Part shown: piece by piece, positions 1 to 8,918 of the stretch | Numbering within the stretch: the stretch's first letter is position 1 | How the letters are laid out: each line of letters begins with the position of its first letter | Origin: a virus | Reading direction: 5' to 3' (one strand) | Length of the DNA stretch: 58,128 nucleotides | Virus record (IMG/VR): IMGVR_UViG_3300025928_000002 | Coordinates: 1-58,128 of that record | The notes under the pieces: model-generated | The model's database searches: none | The model's input: the letters and a program-made list of their open reading frames with translations, nothing else | Told to the model about the DNA's origin: nothing | Made by a program: the position numbers and the translations under genes

Positions 1-127
1 CTGGGGTGCCTGAGGGTGCCGCGGAGGACTCACTTCTGTACTCCCTGTTCATGCGGGGTCAGGATGAGACCAAGCAGTCGTGGTGGTCGATTCGAATGCC
101 CTCCTGGACTAACACGGTAGTCTTCCC
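1..127. repeat. Terminal overlap, left copy
   Basis: Bases 1-127 are identical to 58002-58128. The repeat lies inside the terminase coding sequence and joins its two parts in frame. A 127-base overlap is what an assembler using k=127 leaves at the ends of a circular contig. It is therefore most likely an assembly overlap and not a biological terminal repeat. Confidence 0.95.
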
Positions 128-884
128 GGGGGGTAGAAACGATCCGGAGATTCTCGAGGCCAAGGACGACTTGACCGATGATGAGTTCAAGCGCCAATAC
201 GGCGCTGAGTTCGTCGAGCGGGTCGGCCGAGTCATGGCCGAGTGGGACAGCGAGATCCACATCAAGGATCTTGAGTATAATCGTCGCTGGCCGTTGTTCG
301 CTGCCGTCGACTACGGCTACACCAACGACTGGGTCTGGCTGTGGATTCAGGTAGACGTCTGGAATAACGTCTATGTCATCGGTGAGGAGCGGTTCAGATT
401 GCGCGACACGGAGGATATCGCGCGCAACGAGCTACTGACCCACCCCCTGTTGTCTAATCTGCAGATGATATACCCTGATCCTGCAGCGCCCGACGACACT
501 TCGATTCTTACCAGAATCTTGGGGAAACCCGCCTCGAACAATACGGGCGGCGAACTCAACACGCGCCTTCAGCTGATACGACGAGCGCTGAAGCCACGAC
601 CTGAGCACCTACCCGACGGCCATCAGGACAAGAAGCCGGCGCTCTTCGTCGACCGCTCCTGCCACCAGCTGGAGTGGGAGATGAGGCAGGGCTACCGGTG
701 GCCCGAGAATAGGGGCTTTAGGTCCGGGGAGATGAGAAACGCCTCGGAGCAGCCGCTCGACAAGGATAACCACGGACCGGAGGCGCTAGGTCGTTTCTTC
801 CGTGGATACATGATGGATAAGACGCCAGTCGGCAGAAGCCGAATGAGCAGGTATAGGACAAGAGGGGCGGTGCCGGCGAGATGA
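1..884 (+). CDS. terL: Terminase large subunit, 3' part
   Basis: This is the C-terminal part of the DNA-packaging motor, continued from the right end of the window. The reading frame has no start here; joined through the 127-base overlap it makes a 467-residue protein (start at 57482). The stretch around AAVDYGYTND (about residue 270 of the joined protein) looks like the start of the RNase H-fold nuclease domain, whose first metal-binding Asp follows a hydrophobic strand. The nuclease cuts concatemeric DNA during packaging. The stop overlaps the portal start (ATGA). The apparent start near base 6 is an artefact of the cut. Confidence 0.88.
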   Translation, partial: GVPEGAAEDSLLYSLFMRGQDETKQSWWSIRMPSWTNTVVFPGGRNDPEILEAKDDLTDDEFKRQYGAEFVERVGRVMAEWDSEIHIKDLEYNRRWPLFAAVDYGYTNDWVWLWIQVDVWNNVYVIGEERFRLRDTEDIARNELLTHPLLSNLQMIYPDPAAPDDTSILTRILGKPASNNTGGELNTRLQLIRRALKPRPEHLPDGHQDKKPALFVDRSCHQLEWEMRQGYRWPENRGFRSGEMRNASEQPLDKDNHGPEALGRFFRGYMMDKTPVGRSRMSRYRTRGAVPAR

Positions 885-2662
885 CCACTCGATACAAGAA
901 GCGGTTTGGCGGTTCGCTGCCCTGGGAGACGTTCCAGTTTCCGAAGTCCTTATCCGAGACGTGGATGCCGAGGGATGACGCGGCGCGCAACTCGGCCTAC
1001 GAGGGCTACAACTCGATGTACTGGAACGAGGACAATGCCTACTCGCTCCGGTGGATCGTCACCGAGCAGCCCGTGTACATACCGATACCTCGGATCATCG
1101 TCGACACGATGGCGCACTACCTGCTCAAGGGTCTTCAGATCGGGGTTCAAGATCCTGAGAAGAACAAGGCCCAGCAGCAGGATCTAGAGGACTTCCTCGA
1201 CAGGCAGCAGTTCCTGTCGAAGTTCCATGTCGCTAAGCACGACGGTTGCATCCGGGGCGACTACGTCTTCCATATGACAGCCAACGACGAGCTGCCTGCG
1301 GGACGACGCATCGCGATCTCATCCATCTACGCCGGCAAGGTCGTCCGCAAGTTCGACGACGACGACGGCGAGCTGATGACTGACGCGTGGATCGTCGAGC
1401 CGTACGAGTTCTCCGAGGGCGATGATCGCAGCAAGGACAGCAAGGATTATGTCCGTCGTCTGCACTACTGGTACTCCGACGCGGATAACGACGCTGATGA
1501 TCAGTCGCATGCGCTCGAGGAGGACGTCGATGAGGTACCTGCCCCCGACTCTACGGAGGCTAGGGAGGGGCTGAGCACCACACGACAGGTCATGCGTGCG
1601 CTCGAGATTCTCGAGGTGAACGAGAAGCTCTGGACGACCGAGGAGTCGGTGGTCGTGACGGAGATCGAGGATGAGCCTCTGCCCGCGCCGATCGACGTCA
1701 TACCGGTGTACTGGTTCAAGAACATCCCGACCGACGGTCAGCCCTTTGGCTCTTCGGACATACGCGGGTTCGAGAGAGGCATCCGCGGCATCTCTCAGGA
1801 GGCAACCGACCTCGGTGTGGGCCTGGCGTTGGATGGTCTGGGCACATTCGTCACCGATGCATCGCGACCTGTGGATGCGAATGGCAACGAGACTAGCTGG
1901 ATCATCGAGCCAGGCATGATCCTAGAGCTCCAGAATGGCACCTACTTCAAGCGTGTGGACGGCATCACCTCCATCACGCCGGCGCTAGACTGGATCAAGT
2001 ACTCTGAGGGTAAGATCGACGAGGCAGCCGGTCTATCCTCAGTAGCGGTCGGAGACGTTGACTCTCAGACCGCAAGTAATCCGATGGCACTCTCGATCAA
2101 GTTCCTGCCGACTTTGGCCAAGCTGCAGGAGCGAGAGGCCGTCGCGCTGGGCAACCTCAACAACATGTTCTGGGACTGGACCAAGTGGCGTGAGGCCTAT
2201 GAGGGTAAGTCCTGGCCCAAGAACGTGAAGCTGAGGATCGAACCCGGCGACAAGCTGCCTCAGGACAGAACCGCTCGCGTCAATGAGCTGAATAACATGC
2301 TCGATCGCGACATCATCTCCAAGGCGTACTATCGTCAGGAGATGGCTAAGCTCGGCTATGAGTTTCCGGATGATCTGCAGCAGCAGATCAACCAGGAGCT
2401 CGAGGATGAGCTTAAGTTCAATGTTCGGAAGGGACAACTGGCTAATCAGGCAGCTGAGACGGCTGCTACCCAACAGGGCGCCCAGGGTGATCCGGGGCAG
2501 ATGCCGCCAGGAGTCAACGGACAGAAGTCCACGACTCTGCCTCCTCCCGGCAACCAAAGCAACAACCAGAAGAAGCCCAACGAGAGCAAGGGCACTGAGT
2601 CCGGGCAACCGTTGGCCAAGCAAGCGAGGGGCGCGAGGCCCCCGGCGACTTCAAGAAGGTGA
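881..2662 (+). CDS. Portal protein
   Basis: 593 residues. It would form the dodecameric ring at the capsid vertex through which DNA enters and leaves. The call rests on position directly after the terminase (4-base ATGA overlap), on size, and on family-like features: an N-terminal region with hydrophobic strands, a central stretch with VYWFKNIPTD and SDIRGFERGIRGI, and a long helical, Gln/Asn/Pro-rich C-terminal tail (from about residue 520). The tail is basic and low in complexity at the end. No motif is diagnostic by eye, so the function follows mainly from synteny. Confidence 0.8.
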   Translation: MTTRYKKRFGGSLPWETFQFPKSLSETWMPRDDAARNSAYEGYNSMYWNEDNAYSLRWIVTEQPVYIPIPRIIVDTMAHYLLKGLQIGVQDPEKNKAQQQDLEDFLDRQQFLSKFHVAKHDGCIRGDYVFHMTANDELPAGRRIAISSIYAGKVVRKFDDDDGELMTDAWIVEPYEFSEGDDRSKDSKDYVRRLHYWYSDADNDADDQSHALEEDVDEVPAPDSTEAREGLSTTRQVMRALEILEVNEKLWTTEESVVVTEIEDEPLPAPIDVIPVYWFKNIPTDGQPFGSSDIRGFERGIRGISQEATDLGVGLALDGLGTFVTDASRPVDANGNETSWIIEPGMILELQNGTYFKRVDGITSITPALDWIKYSEGKIDEAAGLSSVAVGDVDSQTASNPMALSIKFLPTLAKLQEREAVALGNLNNMFWDWTKWREAYEGKSWPKNVKLRIEPGDKLPQDRTARVNELNNMLDRDIISKAYYRQEMAKLGYEFPDDLQQQINQELEDELKFNVRKGQLANQAAETAATQQGAQGDPGQMPPGVNGQKSTTLPPPGNQSNNQKKPNESKGTESGQPLAKQARGARPPATSRR

Positions 2663-2672
2663 GGTTGGCGTG

Positions 2673-3416
2673 ATGCCGACGATCTTCCACAAGCAGCAGC
2701 TCGAGCCCGCCTGGCTCCGATTCACCTACGTCGTGGGATACGACGAGGGTGAGGGGGGCGAAGGCGAGGGCGGCGCCGAAGGTGGCGATGGTGAGGGTGA
2801 GGAGGGTGACGGCGAGGGCGATGAGCCCGATGAGTCCACACCTGAGGGCCTGAAGAAGGCGCTGGATGCGGAGCGCAAGCTGCGCAAGACCGCCGAGCAG
2901 AAGCTCAAGATCGCCGCCCGCAAGGCTGCGAACCAGGCGGCGAAGGAGGGTGAAAGCGGCAAGAAGGGTGAAGGCGACGCGGGTCAGACCGGCCAGCAGG
3001 GTAACGGCGAGACCGACGCACGCATCGAGAAGCTGACCACGGCGCTGCGCAACAACTCGCTGCGCTCGACGATCAGCGAGCTCGCCTCCAACTTCTCAGA
3101 CCCCAGCGACGTCTACCGCTTCCTCGACACCGGCGCGTTCGACTACGAGCAGGACGCCGACGATCCGTCGGTGGTCGTGTGGGATGAGGCTGAGATTCGT
3201 GCGGCGATCAAGGATCTCGCCAAGCAGAAGCCCTACCTCCTGAAGGCTCCCGCCGGCGACGGCGCTCAGAGCCAGCGGCAGCGACGTGGTTCTTCGGGAC
3301 CCAAGTTCGCCGGCAGCGGCTCAGGCAAGCAGACTGGCGGCCTCAGCAACGCTGAGATCGCTCAAAGGTTTCCCGCGATGCGCACTGCAGTCCGGGCAGG
3401 TAACAAGAGTGAATGA
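2673..3416 (+). CDS. Scaffolding-like protein
   Basis: 247 residues, starting at the ATG at 2673 behind a GAAGGTGAGG ribosome-binding site. Residues about 20-60 are almost entirely Gly/Glu/Asp repeats, followed by a Lys/Ala/Glu-rich helical, coiled-coil-like segment (DAERKLRKTAEQKLKIAARK) and a C-terminal region with NAEIAQRFPAM. This acidic and helical build between portal and capsid genes is typical of phage scaffolding proteins, which shape the procapsid and then leave or are degraded. The open frame extends upstream inside the portal gene, but that part is a shadow. No protease gene was seen beside it. Confidence 0.65.
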   Translation: MPTIFHKQQLEPAWLRFTYVVGYDEGEGGEGEGGAEGGDGEGEEGDGEGDEPDESTPEGLKKALDAERKLRKTAEQKLKIAARKAANQAAKEGESGKKGEGDAGQTGQQGNGETDARIEKLTTALRNNSLRSTISELASNFSDPSDVYRFLDTGAFDYEQDADDPSVVVWDEAEIRAAIKDLAKQKPYLLKAPAGDGAQSQRQRRGSSGPKFAGSGSGKQTGGLSNAEIAQRFPAMRTAVRAGNKSE

Positions 3417-3427
3417 GGTGAACACGC

Positions 3428-4354
3428 ATGGGAGATCCGCGGTACGACAAGGTACCAGACGGCGGCACGTTCCGAGCCCCGCTCGCTGCTGACCTGTCCG
3501 GGCTGACGTCAGCGGGTGGCTTCGGTCCCAAGGCAGTCTGGCTCAACACCAGCGGCCAGGCCGTCTTCACAGAGGCGGCGGGCAACACCAGCGTCGTCGG
3601 TGTGCTGGTGAAGAACCTGGCCCAGTACCCCCGACTCGGCAACATCGTCGGCCAGACCAACCTGGCGATCCCGATCGGTGGTAAGGCTGGCGACATCGTC
3701 GACATCATGACCCAGGGCGAGATCGTGCAGCTGGGTCTGACCGCCGGTACGAACTACTACGCGGCGGCCGACGGCACGCTCAGTTCGAATCCGGCCGACG
3801 GCCCGATGATCGGCTGGACCGTCACGTCTGACCGACTGGTGGTTCGCTGCGCCGGTGACGTGAATGTGAACCGTGGAGGCGGCCTCACCGCCAATGGAGT
3901 CACGGTCGCCAACACGGTCACCGAGACCTCGCTGCAGTCCTACCAGCTCGACGCCAACGAGATCATCGGTGGTGAGATCTTCGAGCTGGAGCTCTTCGGC
4001 ATCTACAGCAACACCGGCACGCCGACCGCCACGATCAACATCCGGCTTGGGGGCACGGCCGGCACGCTGCTTGCGGCTGCGATCGTCACCACCCCGACGG
4101 CTGCGGCCAACGACGCCTTCCGAGTCAACGCTCGCGTGAACTTCCACTCGGCCACCAAGGCAGTCGCCACGGCGCGCGCGGAGTTCTCGACCCACACAAC
4201 CGATGTCGACGCCGTCGGCCTGGGCGGTTCCGCCGCTGAGGTCACCGTCGACACCACGACGGCCAAGACCCTGAACATGGACCTGGTGTGGGGCGCCGCT
4301 TCGGCTTCGAACACCCTGACCGTGCTCGGCGGCTCCGCCCGGCGCATCGCGTAA
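3428..4354 (+). CDS. Probable capsid decoration or accessory head protein
   Basis: 308 residues between the scaffold and the major capsid gene. The N-terminal half (about 1-145) has short beta-rich segments (VGVLVKNLAQYP, GDIVDIMTQGEIV) like the small head-decoration proteins often found here. The C-terminal half (about 150-308) is Thr/Ala/Gly-rich and beta-strand-like (ELELFGIYSNTGTP, TINIRLGGTAGT), suggesting an added exposed domain. It may bind capsid capsomers and stabilise the shell. The role is inferred from position and composition only. Confidence 0.5.
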   Translation: MGDPRYDKVPDGGTFRAPLAADLSGLTSAGGFGPKAVWLNTSGQAVFTEAAGNTSVVGVLVKNLAQYPRLGNIVGQTNLAIPIGGKAGDIVDIMTQGEIVQLGLTAGTNYYAAADGTLSSNPADGPMIGWTVTSDRLVVRCAGDVNVNRGGGLTANGVTVANTVTETSLQSYQLDANEIIGGEIFELELFGIYSNTGTPTATINIRLGGTAGTLLAAAIVTTPTAAANDAFRVNARVNFHSATKAVATARAEFSTHTTDVDAVGLGGSAAEVTVDTTTAKTLNMDLVWGAASASNTLTVLGGSARRIA

Positions 4355-4385
4355 CTACTAGAGAACCGAGAGGAGGAACTTCGAG

Positions 4386-5624
4386 ATGGATACTCTGCTC
4401 TACGGCGAGGTCCCGGTCGTCTACAGCAACCCGGTCACCCGCAAGAACATCTTCGCCCGCATGCTCGAGGGCGAGAACCTGCAGGACATGATGGTCCGAG
4501 GATTCGACGAGGGTACTCTCGAGCGCGGCGACGTGCTCGTGCAGGCCGCTGACGGCTCGGACATCAATGTCATCTGGAACGAGATCCAGGACATCCTGAG
4601 CATGTGGAACAGCCAGCGCAACCGGCTGATCGACTACCTCACGTTCCAGGTAACTGACGTCATCGACTACGTCGGCGTTCCCGTCGAGGTCGACTTCGAG
4701 CAGGCCTCGGAGTACGGCAAGCCCGTGGGTATCCGCGGTGGTGGGTTCTACACCCGGGGCTACGACTTCAAGTTCTACGACCTGGCGATCCGGTACACCT
4801 GGATGTTCCTGGCCGAGGCCACGCGGGCCCAGATCGACAACTACACCAACATGGCGCTCGAGGCCGACAACCGACTGATCTTCAAGAAGGTCATGTCGAC
4901 GGTCTTCAACAGCGCCAACGGCGCCGGCATCGCCGACCGGAACATCCCCACCACCGTGTACAAGTTCTACAACGGCGATGGTGAGGTTCCTCCGGCCTAC
5001 AAGAACATCACCTTCACCGGCTCCCACACGCACTACTACACGTCGTACGGCCTGCCGTCGCAGGTGCAGAACGCGGCGCTGCAGCCGGCCACGCTCGACG
5101 ACCTCGAGGACGAGTTCTACAACCACGGCTACACCCTCCAGAACGGCTACGACCTGGTGCTCTGGGTCAACCGCCAGGAGGGCAAGAAGATCCGTACCTT
5201 CAAGGTCGCCAACGGCGCCCGGTACGACTTCATCCCCAGCGCCGGAGTCGGCGGCGGTATCTACCAGCCGCAGTCGCTCGGCATCGTCGGCCGGCCTGAC
5301 GGGACGCCCGTCGACGGCGAGGTCGGCACCTACGGTCCGTTCCACGTGATCGAAGAGCCGTACATTCCCGCCGGCTACGTCTGCGCGCTGGTCTCCGGCG
5401 GTCAGCTCAACATCAACAATCCCGTGGGCATGCGCCAGCACACAAACCCGGTTTACCAGGGCCTCAAGCTGGTCAAGGGTCCTGACGGCTCGTACCCCCT
5501 GAGCGAGGCCTACTACCGTCGGGGCTTCGGCACCGGCGTCCGGCAGCGCGGCGGCGGCATCATTGTGCAGCTCGTCAACAGCACCACCACCACCTACACC
5601 GTCCCGACGGCATACAACCTGTGA
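4386..5624 (+). CDS. Major capsid protein
   Basis: 412 residues with a strong ribosome-binding site (AGAGGAGGA) upstream of the ATG at 4386. Position after portal, scaffold and decoration genes, length and an alpha/beta composition fit an HK97-fold major head protein. The codon choice is strongly GC-ending (C or G at nearly every third base), as expected for the most highly expressed late gene. A hairpin follows the stop at 5629-5666. No long N-terminal delta domain or protease site is obvious. Confidence 0.75.
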   Translation: MDTLLYGEVPVVYSNPVTRKNIFARMLEGENLQDMMVRGFDEGTLERGDVLVQAADGSDINVIWNEIQDILSMWNSQRNRLIDYLTFQVTDVIDYVGVPVEVDFEQASEYGKPVGIRGGGFYTRGYDFKFYDLAIRYTWMFLAEATRAQIDNYTNMALEADNRLIFKKVMSTVFNSANGAGIADRNIPTTVYKFYNGDGEVPPAYKNITFTGSHTHYYTSYGLPSQVQNAALQPATLDDLEDEFYNHGYTLQNGYDLVLWVNRQEGKKIRTFKVANGARYDFIPSAGVGGGIYQPQSLGIVGRPDGTPVDGEVGTYGPFHVIEEPYIPAGYVCALVSGGQLNINNPVGMRQHTNPVYQGLKLVKGPDGSYPLSEAYYRRGFGTGVRQRGGGIIVQLVNSTTTTYTVPTAYNL

Positions 5625-5628
5625 TGAG

Positions 5629-5666
5629 GTGTGGGGCTTAGGTCATATAGTGGGCCGCCCCACGCC
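5629..5666 (+). terminator. Hairpin after the major capsid gene
   Basis: GGTGTGGGGC (5629-5638) pairs with GCCCCACGCC (5657-5666) around an 18-base loop; the only imperfection is a T-G pair. There is no T-run after it. It may protect the 3' end of the capsid message or partly reduce readthrough. Confidence 0.5.
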
Positions 5667-5684
5667 TCACAGAGAGGAGGAATG

Positions 5685-6056
5685 ATGGCTCAACAGCAGT
5701 TCGAGGAGCCGCCGGATCTGTTTGACTCGAGCGGCGAGAAGATCGTCGTCTTCCGGAAGCCGGATGGGACGCTCTTTAGCAACCATCCCGAGTACCAGTT
5801 CGCGAGGGCGATGTACGATCAGGCCCAAGCGAAGGCCGCCGAGGCCGAGCATCCGGCCGTCGACACCGAGGACATGGTCGACGACGAGCCGCAGGAGCAG
5901 GACAACAACGATGGCGTCACCTCGTACGAGGAGATGACCAGCGCGGATCTGCTCAAGCTCACCAAGGAGCGCAACCTCACTCTGCCGGACAAGAAGCGAT
6001 CCACCGCGATCGCCGCGCTCGAGGAATACGACGCGGAGCACGAGAAGTCGGAGTAG
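5685..6056 (+). CDS. SAP/HeH-like small head protein
   Basis: 123 residues from the ATG at 5685, preceded by AGAGGAGG; an ATG three bases earlier is too close to the ribosome-binding site. The middle is acidic. The C-terminus (TSADLLKLTKERNLTLPDKK...AIAALEEYD) matches the pattern of SAP/HeH helix-extended-helix domains that bind DNA and are often found in head-completion genes next to the capsid gene. A role in head completion is inferred from position. Confidence 0.5.
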   Translation: MAQQQFEEPPDLFDSSGEKIVVFRKPDGTLFSNHPEYQFARAMYDQAQAKAAEAEHPAVDTEDMVDDEPQEQDNNDGVTSYEEMTSADLLKLTKERNLTLPDKKRSTAIAALEEYDAEHEKSE

Positions 6057-6060
6057 CCAC

Positions 6061-6399
6061 ATGGTGATGTCGCTGTCGGATCAGGTCAGGCTGAACGCTG
6101 GCGAGACCATCCCCACGGGGGGGTCCGACAGCGACACCAACTTCACTGACCAGCAGATCGCTGACCTGCTCATCCTGAACAACAATCTGATCAATCGCAC
6201 CACAGCCGCTGTGTGGAGAGCTAAGGCTGCTTTGTTCGCCGGCCTCGTCGACGTGCAGGAGGGTAACTCCTCACGTAAGATGAGTCAGGCCTATGAGACC
6301 GCTCAGTCTCAGGCGAAGTATTGGGCCTCACTCCCCGAGGGCGATCCGGTGATGGGTAGAACCCGCATCGGCGTCAACCGGAGGTCGATGCCCTGGTGA
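6061..6399 (+). CDS. Head-tail connector-like protein
   Basis: 112 residues, mostly helical (FTDQQIADLLILNNNLINRTTAAVWRAKAALFAGL). It sits in the usual connector position directly after the capsid group, four bases after the previous stop and with four bases of overlap with the next gene. It is likely an adaptor that docks on the portal. An alternative ATG is at 6067. Confidence 0.5.
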   Translation: MVMSLSDQVRLNAGETIPTGGSDSDTNFTDQQIADLLILNNNLINRTTAAVWRAKAALFAGLVDVQEGNSSRKMSQAYETAQSQAKYWASLPEGDPVMGRTRIGVNRRSMPW

Positions 6400-6800
6400 C
6401 TGCAGCAGCTAACGCGCTGGAGCTTAAGCTTCGTCGCAACGTACTCGCCGCGTATATCGCGGCTGACCCGGTGACTATCAGCTTTCGTCGATACCCCGAG
6501 GTGGACGACGGCGCTGGAAGCTGGGTCAAGGGACGGGTTCAGAACATCACCCCACAGGTGATGCGACTGGTCCCCTACAAACGTCGACTGTCCTCGCTCA
6601 CGGACCACACGGCCGATGGCGACATACCGAACGTTCAGTACTCGCTGGTGGCCACCATCGATGTAGACGTCCAGCGATGGGATGAGTTCACCCTCAACGG
6701 CGCCGAGTATAAGGTCATGGGCATCGAGCCCAAGACTCAACTTCGGTCGATAGCTGATCGGGTCACGATTCTGATCGAGATCCGGGATAAGGCCTCCTGA
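6396..6800 (+). CDS. Head closure/connector protein
   Basis: 134 residues with a GTG start that overlaps the previous stop. Beta-rich C-terminal half (VQRWDEFTLNGAEYKVMGIEPK...RVTILIEIRDK) of the kind found in phage head-closure proteins (SPP1 gp16-like group). It is the second gene of four tightly overlapping connector genes. The exact role is inferred from gene order. Confidence 0.5.
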   Translation: MTAAANALELKLRRNVLAAYIAADPVTISFRRYPEVDDGAGSWVKGRVQNITPQVMRLVPYKRRLSSLTDHTADGDIPNVQYSLVATIDVDVQRWDEFTLNGAEYKVMGIEPKTQLRSIADRVTILIEIRDKAS

Positions 6801-7156
6801 TGTCGGAGGGGGCGGGCTTCTTCATCACGGAGGACACGCTCACCGCGTCCTTGGAGAATGCGCCAGCTGAGTTGATGGCCGAGGTTGAGGCCCATGCGGT
6901 CCAGCTTGCGGTGCGCATTCTAGACTACGCGAAGCAGAATGCGCCGTGGCAGGACCGCACCGGCGACGCCCGCCGGCTACTCGACGTCGACGTACAGCAA
7001 GATGAAGACACGATAGTCATCCAGCTCTACCACCAGGTCGACTACGGTCTGTGGCTGGAGGTCATAGAGAGTGGCCGCTTCGCGATCATCATGCCTACGC
7101 TCGAGAGGTTCGCTGGTGAAGCCTTCACGGTGACTAATGAAGGGGGTGAGGGGTGA
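6800..7156 (+). CDS. HK97 gp10-like tail completion/neck protein
   Basis: 118 residues. The pattern AVQLAVRILDYAKQNAPWQDRTGDARRLL, then a beta segment and VDYGLWLEVIESGRFAIIMPTLE, is the recognisable HK97 gp10-like signature (helix, APxxTGxLR-like turn, then YGxxLExG). Proteins of this family join the finished head to the tail. The start overlaps the stop of the previous gene by one base. Confidence 0.65.
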   Translation: MSEGAGFFITEDTLTASLENAPAELMAEVEAHAVQLAVRILDYAKQNAPWQDRTGDARRLLDVDVQQDEDTIVIQLYHQVDYGLWLEVIESGRFAIIMPTLERFAGEAFTVTNEGGEG

Positions 7157-7563
7157 TGGGCGCTCGAGAGTTTATCCATCGTGTGCTAAGCACGGATCTC
7201 GACCTTGGCACCATACTCACACCTGACCGGATCAAGGTAGGTCAGTCGGTCATGACGGCCCAGATCCAGAAGCCTTACATCATCGTCAAGATGATGAACG
7301 ACCCTGATCTGACCTTCGACGACCCTGACATAGCTGCGAGACCACACCAGCAGTATTTCACGGTGTATGTGCACGACGCACGACCGAGCTACGGGCAGGT
7401 GGACCAGATCTGCGATCTCGTGAAGGCCGCATTCCGGCTGAATCCCTCGTCGAAAGATGATAGAGTTACCTGGATAACCTACCTCGAGCGGAGCGCTGAT
7501 TTCGACGACGTCTCGTTGGACACCGTCTTCCGCTACATGAGGTTCATCGCACAAATGACCTAG
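7156..7563 (+). CDS. Tail terminator-like protein
   Basis: 135 residues, starting at the ATG at 7156 that overlaps the previous TGA; a GTG at 7153 is also possible. Contains YFTVYVHDARPSYGQVDQICDLVKAA, an alpha/beta arrangement typical of tail terminator proteins that cap the growing tail tube. It is last in the connector group and precedes a strong ribosome-binding site for the next gene. Confidence 0.5.
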   Translation: MGAREFIHRVLSTDLDLGTILTPDRIKVGQSVMTAQIQKPYIIVKMMNDPDLTFDDPDIAARPHQQYFTVYVHDARPSYGQVDQICDLVKAAFRLNPSSKDDRVTWITYLERSADFDDVSLDTVFRYMRFIAQMT

Positions 7564-7576
7564 AAGGAGGTCCACC

Positions 7577-7960
7577 ATGAACGGATGGCTTCGATACGCG
7601 GGTTCCGCGCTGACCCGAGTTCTGTCCCACCTGGATCTGTCCCAGCTCGGCGCCGACGCGAAGGAGCTCGAGGCGCTCGGCGAGAACGCGGCGGTCACCT
7701 TCGTCAAGGGCGTGGCCCAGCACGTCGAGCCCGGTCTGGCCGCGTTCATCGCGGGTCACCCGACGCTGCAGGACGAATTCCACACGCTGACCGACGACGA
7801 GGCCGCGGCGGAGGTCGCGCAGCGCAAGGGGGACCCTTCGCCGGCTGGCGACACCTCGGCGCCGGCACCCTCCAGCTCGACGTCCGAGGGGACCGACCGG
7901 AGCCCCGAGCCGTCCAGCTCTGGGTCGGCGAGTGGCGACTCGACCCCGAGCACCCAGTAG
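7577..7960 (+). CDS. Hypothetical protein with Ser/Pro-rich tail
   Basis: 127 residues behind a near-perfect ribosome-binding site (GAAGGAGG). The N-terminal 75 residues are helical and acidic; residues about 85-127 are a disordered Ser/Pro/Gly/Asp tail. It lies between connectors and the major tail gene and is separated from the next gene by a strong hairpin. Similar short genes are sometimes minor structural proteins, but no function is recognised. Confidence 0.6.
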   Translation: MNGWLRYAGSALTRVLSHLDLSQLGADAKELEALGENAAVTFVKGVAQHVEPGLAAFIAGHPTLQDEFHTLTDDEAAAEVAQRKGDPSPAGDTSAPAPSSSTSEGTDRSPEPSSSGSASGDSTPSTQ

Positions 7961-8027
7961 GTCCGGGCAACTACGGCCCCTTCGAGCCGTGGATTCGTGC
8001 CTGACTGATTTGCCGGCGCGCCGGTGA

Positions 8028-8069
8028 CGCAGGGCCCTACCTGAGGCTGATTCCAGGTGGGGCCCTGCG
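8028..8069 (+). terminator. Strong hairpin between head and tail genes
   Basis: CGCAGGGCCCTACCTG (from 8028) pairs with the complement ending at 8069 (CAGGTGGGGCCCTGCG), a 16-bp stem with one T-G pair and a short loop. A perfect palindrome CCGGCGCGCCGG lies just upstream at about 8013-8024. The hairpin probably ends or attenuates the head transcript. The following TAAGATGAT may be part of a -10 region. Confidence 0.6.
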
Positions 8070-8135
8070 GTGTAAGATGATGCGTGCGAGTGATTGATCG
8101 TCCGATGAGCCTCAATCGACTAGGGAGCGAATTGG

Positions 8136-8345
8136 ATGATCGATCTTAGGTGCGATGGCACCATGCATGCAAGGCTAGATCTCGACCGCGGCACCCTCGA
8201 GGTGAAGTGCGGTCGTCGTAGGTGTGGGGCCGCGCCTGACGTGGTCGTACTCCACACCTTCAATCTGAACACCGGCGAGATGGTCGACACTCGCAGGTTC
8301 GCTAACCCACCCCGTAAGGAGGATCGCACAGATGACGCTAGCTAA
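8136..8345 (+). CDS. Small zinc-ribbon-like (Com-like) protein
   Basis: 69 residues after AGGGAG. Contains LRCDGTMHARL and EVKCGRRRCGA, so three Cys and one His arranged like the small Com-type zinc-binding proteins found near tail genes in actinophages, followed by VVLHTFNLNTGEMVDTRRF. May bind zinc and nucleic acid. Its end overlaps the start of the major tail protein gene by 14 bases. Confidence 0.55.
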   Translation: MIDLRCDGTMHARLDLDRGTLEVKCGRRRCGAAPDVVVLHTFNLNTGEMVDTRRFANPPRKEDRTDDAS

Positions 8346-8883
8346 TCCCCCGCTGCCGTTCGGCCTGAGAGACGTCAAGGTTTACCCGATCGACGCCAAC
8401 GGCAACGTCGGGTCGGGTGTGGACCTGCCCGTGGCCCAGACCTTCACCTTCAAGGAGACCGAGACCTTCGAGATCCTGAAGGGCGACGATCAGAACCTGG
8501 CAAGTCATGGCGGCGGCCCGATGGTCAGCTGGGAGCTCGAGTCCGGCGGCATCTCACTCGACGCGTACCTGGTCATCATGGGCGGCGCGGTCGTGACGAC
8601 CGGCACCACACCCAACCAGATCAAGACGTACACCAAGCTGACCACCGACCAGCGGCCATACTTCCAGGTCGAGGGTCAGGCGATCAGCGACTCCGGCGGC
8701 GACCTCCACGGCATCGTCTACCGATGCAAGGCCGACGGCGGCTTCGACGGCTCCTGGGCGAACGGCAAGTTCTGGGTCTCGAAGGCCACTGGCTCGGGCT
8801 TCGGCGACAACGCCGGCACGTCCCCGACCTACAAGCTGTACCGCTTCGTCCAGAACGAGACTGCCACGGCGATCGTTCCGTGA
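8332..8883 (+). CDS. Major tail tube protein
   Basis: 183 residues, with AAGGAGG upstream of the ATG. Beta-rich with many Gly/Thr, and placed immediately before the tail chaperones and tape measure, as expected for the tube subunit that stacks into the tail. Codon usage is strongly biased to GC-ending codons like the capsid gene, which supports high expression. Confidence 0.7.
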   Translation: MTLANPPLPFGLRDVKVYPIDANGNVGSGVDLPVAQTFTFKETETFEILKGDDQNLASHGGGPMVSWELESGGISLDAYLVIMGGAVVTTGTTPNQIKTYTKLTTDQRPYFQVEGQAISDSGGDLHGIVYRCKADGGFDGSWANGKFWVSKATGSGFGDNAGTSPTYKLYRFVQNETATAIVP

Positions 8884-8918
8884 TAGCATAAGCCAAACAT
8901 CGATCCCCTGGAGGACCA

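Noticed and set aside
1-127. True direct terminal repeat
   Set aside because: The length equals a standard assembler k-mer and the repeat lies within the terminase frame; an assembly overlap is simpler. Read depth could reopen this.
4242-5441. 399-residue reverse-strand open frame opposite the major capsid gene
   Set aside because: It mirrors the strong codon bias of the capsid gene, has no ribosome-binding site, and its composition (Val/Asp/Arg/Leu) is that of an antisense shadow.
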